From: Baffinella frigidus
Taxonomy: Eukaryota; Cryptophyceae; Cryptomonadales; Baffinellaceae
NCBI GenBank assembly: GCA_026770585.1
Contig: MU646461.1
Location: forward strand, 63,265-74,447
Direction of reading: 5' to 3'
DNA: 11,183 nt
Part shown: piece by piece, positions 1 to 6,009 of the stretch
Position numbering within the stretch: position 1 is the first letter of the stretch
How the letters are laid out: every line of letters starts with the position of its first letter
Program-made: the position numbers and the translations under genes
Notes under the pieces: generated by a model
Database searches by the model: none
What the model was told of the DNA's origin: nothing
The model's input: the letters and a program-made list of their open reading frames with translations, nothing else

Positions 1-1
1 A

Positions 2-559
2 CCAGAGGGAGATCGCCGGCGGGAAGCGCTCTCCAAATTCGAACTTGTGGCCTGGTTTGGATGGCAGGAGGCGCATGGGTTCTGGGAGAAGATGGGTTTC
101 TTGCGAAGAGGGCCCGCCGCGGAATTCGGGTGCCCCCCTACACACTCAACACTAAACACTGAACCCTACACACTAAACCCTAAACCCTGAATCCTAAACA
201 CTAAACACTAAACACTAAACACCAAACACTAACCACTAAACACTAAACACTAAACCCTTAATTCTACACCCTTACCCATAAACCATAAACCCTACACCCT
301 ACACCCTAAACCCTACACCTTTAACCCTAAACCCTAAACCCTAAACCCTCGACCCCAAACCCTAAACCCTAAACCCTAAACCCTAAACCCCAAACCCTAA
401 ATCCTAAACCCTAAACCCTACGCCCTAAACCCTGAACCCTAAACCCCAAACTCTAAACCCTAAACCCTAAACCCTAAACCCTAATCCCCAAACCCTTTCA
501 GGTTCGGAGAGATGTCGGCTGTGTACGTCAAGGAGGCGAAGCTTTTGCTCCAAAGTTGA
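2..559 (+). CDS. Partial gene, C-terminal exons of a probable GNAT-type N-acetyltransferase (join <2..129, 502..559)
   Basis: Two exons join in frame. The first is open from base 2 and includes the residues AHGFWEKMGFLRR. This resembles the last conserved motif of GNAT acetyltransferases, in which an aromatic residue and a Gly-Phe pair follow the acetyl-CoA helix. Donor GG|GTGCCC at 130 and acceptor CCCTTTCAG| ending at 501 leave two bases plus one. The join reads EFGFGEMSAVYVKEAKLLL and stops at TGA 557-559. A final strand followed by Met-x-x-x-Tyr-Val-Lys is plausible for a GNAT C-terminus. GNAT enzymes transfer acetyl from acetyl-CoA to an amine; the substrate cannot be told here. The 372-nt intron is mostly CCCTAAA-like repeat. 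The 5' part of the gene lies outside the window. All three frames of the first 120 bases are open, so frame choice rests on the motif and the clean splice. Confidence 0.55.
131..498 (+). repeat. Degenerate telomere-type (CCCTAAA)n array inside an intron
   Basis: Starting just after the proposed donor, variants such as CACTAAA, CCCTACA and CCCTGAA give way to cleaner CCCTAAA units in the middle. The array ends only a few bases before the CCCTTTCAG acceptor. It fills nearly the whole intron of the acetyltransferase-like gene. The C-rich strand is the sense strand. The sequence outside the array to the left looks coding, so this is interior rather than a chromosome end. Confidence 0.9.
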
Positions 560-596
560 CTTACGTCCCAGAGTTGACTTTCGCGCCAAAGTTGAC
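551..596. repeat. 18-bp tandem repeat, about 2.6 units
   Basis: The core CAAAGTTGAC (once CAGAGTTGAC) starts at 551, 569 and 587, an exact 18-bp period. The first unit overlaps the proposed stop codon of the acetyltransferase-like gene (TGA 557-559), so the array begins in the last codons and continues as 3' flank. The units contain stops in the sense frame and are not read as coding. Confidence 0.8.
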
Positions 597-680
597 GGGG
601 GCCTGAATGTGATCCGAGAGGAAGCGTGGCTTTTCCGCAGAACAGGTTCCAGTGCCCGCCTATGTTGGGAGCTCGAAGAT

Positions 681-789
681 CCTATCCCTCAAGTGACCAG
701 TAGGCTCATACGCCCTACGGTAGGGCCCTAGGACCTGCCTAGGACCTCGTGGCCCTCAAATTTGAGGGCCTGGTCACTTAAGGGACAGG
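681..789. mobile_element. Short inverted-repeat element (MITE-like)
   Basis: The left end CCTATCCCTCAAGTGACCAG (681-700) pairs with 770-789 over 20 bp with two mismatches. The 109-bp unit encloses a second palindrome, GGCCCTCAAATTTGAGGGCC at 751-770. Its middle has CCTACGGTAGGGCCCTAGG, akin to the centres of the TA elements that follow. No clear target duplication is visible. There is no coding potential. Confidence 0.6.
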
Positions 790-841
790 GCCTGAAGGAC
801 ACACCCAGCATGTCAACTTGAGAACAGTCAGGCAACCCGAG

Positions 842-966
842 TACAAGGGTACCTCGCTCATACGAAAATGCCCCCCCCTAGGACCCTACGGTAGGCCTAT
901 GCCTAGGGCCCTATGGTGGTCCCTACAAGGTGAGTAGGCGTTTCTTATGAGCGAGGTACCCCAGTA
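842..966. mobile_element. Palindromic TA element, copy A
   Basis: The element is bounded by TA at 842-843 and TA at 965-966. Both ends read inward as CAGGGGTACCTCGCTCAT with one or two changes, followed by GAAA and a C-run on the left and its complement on the right. The centre is itself palindromic (CCTACGGTAGGCC, GGGCCCTATGG). A TA target duplication and near-complete self-complementarity fit a non-autonomous Tc1/mariner (Stowaway-like) element. The transposase source is not in the window, so the superfamily assignment is inference. Confidence 0.75.
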
Positions 967-1086
967 CAGGGGTACCTCGCTCATAAGAAACCGCCCCCCC
1001 CCCTAGGAGCACCATAGGGCCCTACGCATGGTCCTACTGTATGGTCCTAGGGGGGGGCGGTTTCTTATGAGCGAGGTACCCCAGTA
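965..1086. mobile_element. Palindromic TA element, copy B, abutting copy A
   Basis: It has the same termini as copy A: CAGGGGTACCTCGCTCAT on the left and ATGAGCGAGGTACCCC on the right. A 10-C run follows the left arm and an 8-G run precedes the right arm. The TA at 965-966 serves as the right TA of copy A and the left TA of copy B, so one copy inserted at the target duplication of the other. The intermediate arm sequence CATAAGAAACCG is intact on both sides. Confidence 0.8.
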
Positions 1087-1135
1087 GTGCCACGAAAATA
1101 AATGGACCGATCTGCGGAGCCTACTGTGTGATTCC

Positions 1136-1210
1136 ATTTGATGAGCGAGGTACCCCTGTATTTTGATGAGCGAGGAACCCCTGTATTTTGATGAGCGAGG
1201 TACCCCTGTA
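1136..1210. repeat. Three tandem 25-bp units derived from one TA-element terminus
   Basis: Three units of exactly 25 bp end at 1160, 1185 and 1210. Each has TTGATGAGCGAGG followed by TACCCCTGTA, with one unit reading AACCCC. This is the right terminus of the palindromic TA elements, including the outer TA, without a matching left arm. It looks like a solo end amplified by tandem duplication, or serial insertion and deletion at TA. Confidence 0.85.
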
Positions 1211-1283
1211 GGTGTTTCGGGCCTGAACGTGTCGAGCTCAAGGTCATTTATCGGGTCGTTGAGCGTGCAGCATTGGACTTGGG

Positions 1284-1411
1284 TAGAGGGGCACCTCGCT
1301 CATAAGGAAATGCTCACCCCCCTAGGACCACCATAGGGCCCTAGGCATAGGCCTACTGTAGGGTCCTACATGCAGGGGGGTGCGCTTTCTTATGAGCGAG
1401 GTACCCCTGTA
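1284..1411. mobile_element. Palindromic TA element, copy C
   Basis: TA at 1284-1285 and 1410-1411 bound the ends GAGGGGCACCTCGCTCAT and ATGAGCGAGGTACCCCTG. The centre has CCTAGGACCACCATAGGGCC and its partial complement. The arms are more diverged than those of copy B, suggesting an older insertion. Confidence 0.75.
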
Positions 1412-1579
1412 CGCCATAGGGCTCTAAGCCCACTGTGTGGAAGGGGGGGGGTCGAGACCATCATGCCCGGAATACAGAAAAGGTGTGTTTATTACGGGGA
1501 TCGCGAAACCAACATGGCCACCATGTACTCCCTTCCGCGAAGGCCGTGTAAGACCAGGACCTAAAGGCCTTGTAAGATC

Positions 1580-1740
1580 CTAGCTCCGTTTCACTCGGGT
1601 TGACTAAATCGATTGTGTCCTTTTATTCGACCCAAATCGTCAAAAGTCTACTTTTTCAAGGGAATTTATCAACTTTTGGCGAACCGTTGCGATTTGAGCT
1701 CACCATTTTGGTGAGCCCGATTCAAGTGGAGCAGAGCTAG
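1580..1740. mobile_element. MITE with 5-bp target duplication, copy 1
   Basis: The element begins CTAGCTCCG and ends CAGAGCTAG. The flanks are AGATC on the left (1575-1579) and AGATC on the right (1741-1745), a perfect 5-bp target-site duplication. Similarity of the ends continues inward for about 25 bp with several mismatches. An internal hairpin GCTCACC/GGTGAGC lies at 1698-1716. There is no coding potential. A second copy with its own 5-bp duplication lies at 3088-3217. I do not assign a superfamily. Confidence 0.75.
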
Positions 1741-1761
1741 AGATCAGGGAAACGTAAACAA

Positions 1762-1787
1762 TAAAGGGATGCCTCGCTCATCAGGAG
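1762..1787. repeat. Solo degenerate TA-element terminus
   Basis: TAAAGGGATGCCTCGCTCAT resembles the left end of the palindromic TA elements, but no right arm follows before copy D. It is probably a relic of a deleted copy. Confidence 0.55.
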
Positions 1788-1823
1788 CCGTGTATCCTCT
1801 TTGGAACACCGTAGGGCCATACA

Positions 1824-1943
1824 TACAGGGGCACCTCGCTCATAAGAAACCACCCCCCCCTGGGACCCTACAGTAGGCCTCTGCCTAGGGCCCTACGATA
1901 GTCCTGGGGGGGGGCGGTTTCTGATGCTCGAGGTACCCCTGTA
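1824..1943. mobile_element. Palindromic TA element, copy D
   Basis: TA at 1824-1825 and 1942-1943 enclose left end CAGGGGCACCTCGCTCAT and right end CTCGAGGTACCCCTG. C-run and G-run arms flank a palindromic centre with CCTACAGTAGGCC. The right TA is shared with copy E. One right-arm base change gives GCTCGAGG in place of GAGCGAGG. Confidence 0.78.
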
Positions 1944-2051
1944 CAGGGATACCTCGCTCACAAGAAAACGCCCCCCCCTAGGGACCATACAGTAGGCTCT
2001 TATAGTGGTCCTGGGGGGGGGGCGGTTTCTTATGCGCGAGGTTCCCCTGTA
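1942..2051. mobile_element. Palindromic TA element, copy E, abutting copy D
   Basis: TA at 1942-1943 and 2050-2051 enclose CAGGGATACCTCGCTCA and GCGCGAGGTTCCCCTG. It is the shortest copy because part of the centre is missing. It ends 11 bp beyond the stop codon of the RAP gene (2062, minus strand), so it probably forms the immediate 3' flank or 3' UTR of that gene. Confidence 0.78.
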
Positions 2052-2061
2052 CATGGTGGCC

Positions 2062-4883
2062 TCATGACAAACGCCCTCCCTCCTCCTTGCGCCCATTCCG
2101 AGCGATCCAACTGTCAAGGTCTGCGAGGCTTACAGGCCTCCCAGGCTGGCCTTCCTCCAAAAGGCTCCGTAGCTCGTCCCTAGGCGCCCGGGTGTCCATC
2201 CTCGTAGTCTGCTTCCCGGATCCCGTCCCACACGGTTCGGGGGCCGTTTCAGCCAGGTTACGGCCCTCCACATCCGGAATGTGGGAGGACGGAGCGTCTT
2301 GGTCGATGCGCAGCTTGTCGTGAAGGTACCGGCGCAGCTCCTCATCGCCCTGCATCAGGGAGGCGGTGAGTGGGCCCCGTGTCCACAGAAGGGAGAAGGG
2401 TCAAACTGCAATCGAAGGGAGAGGTGAAACGCAGCACCGGCACCGATCCGTTCTCAAGTGGCGACAGAGAGCCGGGGCCAGGCAGCCCACCTTCCCCATG
2501 AGATCGTTCCACTCCCAGTAGGGCACCGCCACTGCCGTGTAGCCCAGCTGCGCAAGCTGCCGCCGCTTCAGCAGCGTGCTCCCGCTCGGTTCTCGCCCGC
2601 TCCCACCCTGCCACCCCCCCCCACAGAATCATGAGAAACAACTCACCTCAATGCCGCACGCAACATGATCCCCGTCCATCTTGCATACACACCAACCGGT
2701 TCGTTCTCAGACCTTGAGGAAGTGCCATGGTCCGTCCACCTCCACCGCCCGCACCCCGCCCGCCCCCGACACCCGAAGGTCGATGCTGTAGCCCGACCTC
2801 GCATCTTCGTACTCCTCCACAATCTTCAACTCCGGGAACAACCGCCGCACCGTGTTCGCCACGCCGGCCTGCAAACCCAAAAACAACCTCGGCTCAGCCC
2901 CATGCAAGCGCATCGCCCAGCCCAATTGGCTCGATTACCACGAACTGTGGGCCCGCAGTTTGTGGGCACACAAAAAATGAGGAGAGAAGAGACTCTCGCC
3001 GGCCTGCAAACTCAAAAAACAACCTCGGCTCAGCCCCAAGCCAGCGCATCGCCAAGCCCACAAACAACGGAGCAGAGATGAAACTCTCTAGCTCTGCCCC
3101 CGTTCAATTTGGTCTCATCATTAAAAACATTTGCGAGTAGATGAACAGTAGATTTGTACTGGAGATTCTTCTTGAAAACTGATGATAGTGAGACCAGATT
3201 TAGTGGGACAGAGCTAGACTCTCCCACCAGCCCTCCGAGGTTGCTCAAATAGTGCCCTGGAACTGTTTTTCAAAAGTTGATTGTTGGTACAAAATGTGTC
3301 AACTTAACTCGCAGAGACCCCAGATCTGGGGCCTCTGCAAGGTGAATAGAAAATGTTGCAGACCACCATTTGAGCAACCTCGAAGGGCTAGTGGGGCCCA
3401 CCTCCTGACCTCCCTTCCCTTCCAAATTTACGGTTTAGGGTTTAGGGTTTAGGGTTTAGGGTTTAGGGTTCAGGGTGCAGGGTTTAGGGTTGAGGGTTTA
3501 GGGTTTAGGGTGCATGGTGCAGGGTGCAGGGTGCAGGGTGCAGGGTGCAGGGTGCAGGGTGCAGGGCGCAGGGTGCAGGGTGCAGGGTGCAGGGTGAGAA
3601 AAAAGGCTAGTGGGGACCTGCAGGTCCGAAGTCCTTGGCGCTTGGAGCACGAAGGCTTGTCGAAAGTCGCCGCCGTACTCCTCTTTCACCGTCTGCATGC
3701 TCCCAGGCAAGTGCCCGCGCCATTCTGGATGAAGGTTGCAGAACAGCAGCCACTGATGCATCTGGGTCTGGCCCTTGACGATCAAGTGCTCTCGCATGGA
3801 GAGAAGCCGGACCGCCATGCTCTCGATCATCAGCACGGCTTCTTGGCTGGGCGAGGTGTCGAAGCAGGCGAGCGCCCATAGGACGTTCGCGACGGCCTGA
3901 GGGTCGAAGCCGTCCGCCGTCGCCGTTGCCCGACGCTGCATCGCCTGCAGCAGACCTGGCTCCGGCTTGATGCCCATCGTGGCGAGCGCCCAGAAGAGGT
4001 TCGTGACGTTCTGAGGTTTGAAGTTGGCCGCCGTCGCCGTCGCCCGTCGCTGCATCGCCTGAAGCAGACGTGGCTCCGGCTCGATTTCCATCTTTGCAAC
4101 CGCCCACAGGACGTTCGCGACGTCCTGGGGGTTGAAGTCGTCCGCCAACGCCGTCGCCCGTCGCTGCATCGCCTGAAGCAGACCTGGCTCCGCCTTGATG
4201 CCCATCGTGGCGACCGCCCACAGGACGTTCGCGACGCCCTGAGGGATGAAGCCAGCAGACGTCGCCTCCGCCCGAGCCAGCAGCGTCCCCGTCAGCTCAT
4301 CGTCAGCCCACATCCTCCCACTTGAATTTAACGTGGCGATCGAGTGAAGCGTGCTAGCCACTTCCCGCGCGCCCATCTCTTGCACCGTTGCCCTCGTTAG
4401 AACCTGAAGCCGCTGGGTGACCCCTGCCGCAACACCCCTTGCGCCCGCACCCCGCATCTTTGACAGCCTTCCCCACGCAGCACCGACATGGATGCAGTTG
4501 AAGCTCTTGCCGTGCTCCTCCATTAACTTCAGGAGCCCTTCCGCGTCCCTACATCCCTTGATCAAATTCGTCAACGCCCCAGGATTGATTCTACGCCCTC
4601 CTGCGGCTCCCGAGAAAGCGAGTCCCCTCGAGACACCCCCCCCGCAAATAGTGCCAGCTCTAGCTGCCACTGAGGGCGCTCGCCCACCCAGCGTCAGCCA
4701 CGGTAGAAGCTGAGCAGGCAGGACAGGAAGGATTCCGCGGGCATTCCCGGCCCTGCTCCCAAACGAGGCTGAGCCCGTGGACATGGGACGGAGGGCAGCC
4801 AGAGCCACCCGTCCCGCGGCGCGGGGCATGGGACGCAAAGATTTTTGACCGATTTTTGGATTTTGATGGGTGATGAGGTTCAT
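2062..4883 (-). CDS. Four-exon gene for a 38-residue-repeat protein with C-terminal RAP domain (complement join 2062..2349, 2491..2607, 2713..2868, 3618..4883)
   Basis: All four exons are multiples of three and join at phase 0, giving about 608 residues. Donors are CAG|GTCCCC (3617), AAG|GTCTGA (2712) and AAG|GTGGGC (2490). Acceptors are TTTGCAG (ends 2869), GGTGGCAG (ends 2608) and GATGCAG (ends 2350). Residues 1-60 are basic and lack acidic residues, like a mitochondrial presequence; Met19 is an alternative start. Residues 212-325 hold three near-identical 38-residue repeats with the PQ-x-VANVLWAVA pattern of octotricopeptide-like proteins, then a diverged fourth. The RAP domain spans about 447-526: SGYSIDLRV and AVEVDGPWHFLK in exon 2, STLLKRRQLAQLGY and PYWEWNDL in exon 3, GDEELRRYLHDKL in exon 4. 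Such proteins usually act in processing or stability of organellar RNA. An 82-residue tail follows the RAP domain. The least certain join is intron 2, discussed in the findings. Function is by family only. Confidence 0.88.
2862..3060. repeat. Direct duplication of an intron acceptor region in the RAP gene
   Basis: The stretch from CGCCGGCCTGCAAAC at 2862 onward is repeated from 2997 with an offset of 135 bp and high identity over about 60 bp. It covers the exon 2 start, the pyrimidine tract and the acceptor (minus strand TTTGCAG|GCCGGCG). Similarity resumes near 2972-2996 versus 3060-3087 after a gap of about 45 bp. Using the upstream copy of the acceptor would lead into an in-frame stop after about 19 codons, so the downstream one is taken as real. 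Confidence 0.75.
3088..3217. mobile_element. MITE with 5-bp target duplication, copy 2, in intron 1 of the RAP gene
   Basis: The ends CTAGCTCTG and CAGAGCTAG match those of the element at 1580-1740. The flanks are ACTCT at 3083-3087 and ACTCT at 3218-3222, a perfect 5-bp target duplication. The inverted repeats extend inward about 30 bp (GGTCTCA on the left, TGAGACC on the right). It interrupts the upstream half of the duplicated acceptor region, so it inserted after or within that duplication. Confidence 0.8.
3223..3395. mobile_element. Inverted-repeat element in intron 1 of the RAP gene
   Basis: The 30-bp arms 3225-3254 and 3364-3393 are complementary at 27 of 30 positions; the core is CGAGGTTGCTCAAAT. 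Two more pairs extend outward. The 109-bp middle is unrelated to the other families here. It sits directly next to the MITE ending at 3217. An 11-bp piece of its end, GGCTAGTGGGG, reappears at 3605-3615 beside the exon 1 donor. Confidence 0.7.
3432..3597. repeat. Telomere-type TTTAGGG array passing into a GGTGCAG heptamer array, in intron 1
   Basis: Several perfect TTTAGGG units from 3432 become mixed near 3470-3508. They then give way to about twelve units of GGTGCAG (one GGCGCAG), keeping the same 7-bp period. On the transcribed (minus) strand this reads CCCTAAA and CTGCACC. Read through from exon 1 it would encode a His-Pro-Ala-Pro-Cys-Thr-Leu repeat, which I treat as intronic because splicing at 3617 restores the RAP domain. 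Confidence 0.9.
3795..4250 (-). repeat. 114-bp tandem coding repeats in exon 1 of the RAP gene
   Basis: Three units (4250-4137, 4136-4023, 4022-3909) encode nearly the same 38 residues, each containing LLQAMQRRATA. A diverged fourth spans about 3908-3795. The strong nucleotide identity of units 1-3 suggests recent duplication or gene conversion. Most differences fall in the residues just before and after VANVLWA and at the aspartate/asparagine position before the phenylalanine. Confidence 0.85.
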
Positions 4884-4920
4884 GACCTGAAGCCGCGAAC
4901 GAGATATGTATCAAAAATGC

Positions 4921-5107
4921 TTTCTTCCCCGATTGACTTTACAAGTGATTTTACCGCGGCCGAACATTCTCGACCTCTTCGGACCGATTGACTTTCGATT
5001 GCGGGTTTTACGTTTCTCGGGCACTTGTACGAGATGTCGCCCAAAATCGGGCAGCCTGCGGCGCAAAAAGCCAGATAAAAACACTCGCAAAGTCAATCGG
5101 GAAGAAA
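4921..5107. mobile_element. Inverted-repeat element upstream of the RAP gene
   Basis: The left end TTTCTTCCCCGATTGACTTT (4921-4940) pairs with 5089-5107 with a single missing base. The motif GATTGACTTT occurs again inside at 4985. The element starts 38 bp from the proposed start codon at 4883, so the upstream region of that gene is largely mobile DNA. No transposase is encoded. Confidence 0.7.
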
Positions 5108-5162
5108 TGGTTTCTTCCCGAGTTGGCAGCTGTAGAACCGCTCCCAACTCGGGAAGAAACCA
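5108..5162. other. Perfect 19-bp hairpin
   Basis: TGGTTTCTTCCCGAGTTGG (5108-5126) and its exact complement (5144-5162) enclose a 17-base loop. The stem reuses the TTTCTTCCCGA motif of the adjacent element end. It may be a nested or partial copy of that element. It could form a cruciform or an RNA hairpin. Confidence 0.8.
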
Positions 5163-5186
5163 ATATTCTCCTAGTCTTCTCCTAAA

Positions 5187-5265
5187 GGATCTGCAGTCCT
5201 TTCTACGGAAGGGCGTGGCGTTGGGCTATGTTGGGAGCATTTAAAACCTAAAGGACCTAAAGGAT
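5187..5265 (+). repeat. RPT-A dispersed repeat, 3' fragment
   Basis: From about AAGGATCTGCAGTCC to the CCTAAAGGA tail, it matches the last third of the RPT-A family: TCCTTTCTACGGAAGGGCG, TTGGGCTATGTTGGG, then AAAACCTAAAGGACC. The 5' part is missing. Confidence 0.75.
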
Positions 5266-5269
5266 CCAC

Positions 5270-5560
5270 GACCACCTTGTGGGGTGTTCGTGATTGAAGC
5301 TCTTGAACTTCAATCATGGGATACCATGAGCCTCATTAAGGCTGACTTGGGTTCGGTGTGTGCGGCGAGAATGTATCTTCTTGGTCTAACTCAAAGCACC
5401 CCAAGAGAACCACCCTGTATCCCCTCCTCACGAGCCTCTGCACTGGAGAGCTCAACGCGATCCGAAAGCAAAAATGCTTTTTCTGCAGTCCTTTCTACGG
5501 AAGGGCGTGTCGTTGGGCTATGTTGGGCGTAATTAAAACCTAAAGGACCTAAAGGACGAA
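5270..5560 (+). repeat. RPT-A dispersed repeat, near-complete copy 1
   Basis: The order is a G-rich start (CCTTGTGGGGTGTTCG), three consecutive hairpins at 5291-5345 (TGATTGAAG/CTTCAATCA, CATGG/CCATG, AGCCT/AGGCT), and TTGGGTTCGGTG. Then come CACCCCAAGAG, which could pair back with the G-rich start, CTCACGAGCCTCTGCACTGG, the hairpin GAAAGCA/TGCTTT at 5464-5480, CTACGGAAGGGCG, TATGTTGGGCG and the AAAACCTAAAGGA tail. Short open frames through it differ between copies and carry no recognisable domain, so it is not treated as coding. Confidence 0.8.
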
Positions 5561-5562
5561 AC

Positions 5563-5668
5563 CCTCTTCACGAGCCTCTGCACTGGAGAGCTAAACGCGA
5601 TCCGAAAGAAAGGACCTAAAGGAGATGCGTCCTAAACCTAAAGGACCTAAAAGGACCTAAAGGACCCA
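5563..5668 (+). repeat. RPT-A dispersed repeat, internally deleted fragment
   Basis: CTCTTCACGAGCCTCTGCAC through GATCCGAAAG is followed directly by AAAGGACCTAAAGGA units, so the GCAAAAATGC hairpin and the CTACGG segment are lost. Further CCTAAAGGA units run to 5668. Confidence 0.75.
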
Positions 5669-5832
5669 TAGAAAAGCCTCGGGAGCGACCCCTTGATGCA
5701 GACCAGGCGGTAGCCATCTGTCTACTCCATCTCGTGGGTAGGCAGTGGATAAAGTGGCAAACCCGACCGAGTCTGTTGATGGCACGGGCTGACACCGACA
5801 ATCCTGTCTAAATAAAACGAAATAACGAAAAT
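5669..5832. other. Unassigned spacer between RPT-A fragments
   Basis: About 160 bp with no convincing exon on either strand. An imperfect 8-bp hairpin (CTGTCTAC with GTAGGCAG, one G-T pair) spans 5718-5745. The right end becomes A-rich (AAATAAAACGAAATAACG). Confidence 0.5.
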
Positions 5833-5833
5833 A

Positions 5834-6009
5834 ACCTAAAGGACCTAAAGGACCTAAAGGACCTAAAGGTCCTCTTCACGAGTCTCTGCACTGGAGAGCG
5901 AAACGCGATCCGAAAGCAAAAATGCTTTCTCTGCAGATCCCTTCTACGGAACGGCGTGCCGTTGGCATATGTTGGGCGAAACTAAAACCTAAAGGACCTA
6001 AAGGATCCT
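5834..6009 (+). repeat. CCTAAAGGA tail array joined head-to-tail to an RPT-A copy
   Basis: Four uninterrupted CCTAAAGGA units (5834-5870) run straight into CCTCTTCACGAGTCTCTGC, the start of the 3' half of another RPT-A copy. That copy ends with its own CCTAAAGGA units near 6005. This shows that the tail of one copy can abut the body of the next. Confidence 0.8.

Noticed and set aside
131-498. True chromosome end at the left of the window
   Set aside because: The orientation of the C-rich strand would fit, but the array is flanked on both sides by sequence that joins as exons, so it is interior.
1893-2117. Minus-strand frame reading YRGTSRIRNRPPP-like segments
   Set aside because: It is a translation of palindromic TA elements D and E. 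The same peptide words appear wherever these elements occur, on either strand.
2342-2641. Minus-strand 99-codon frame starting at 2641
   Set aside because: It overlaps exon 3 of the RAP gene in another frame and shows none of the RAP motifs.
3498-3617. C-terminal His-Pro-Ala-Pro-Cys-Thr-Leu repeat of the long minus-strand open frame
   Set aside because: It is a translation of the GGTGCAG array. The donor at 3617 joins in frame to the exon with the RAP domain, which is a far better continuation.
5317-5365. tRNA or tRNA-derived SINE head in RPT-A, suggested by GGGTTCGG
   Set aside because: The B-box match is incomplete, no acceptor stem or A-box at proper spacing is found, and the three hairpins do not fold as a cloverleaf.
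5284-5543. RPT-A open frames giving RKQKCFF-CSPFYGRACRW-like peptides
   Set aside because: The same segment is read in different frames and strands in different copies, with stops and indels. There is no sign of coding constraint.
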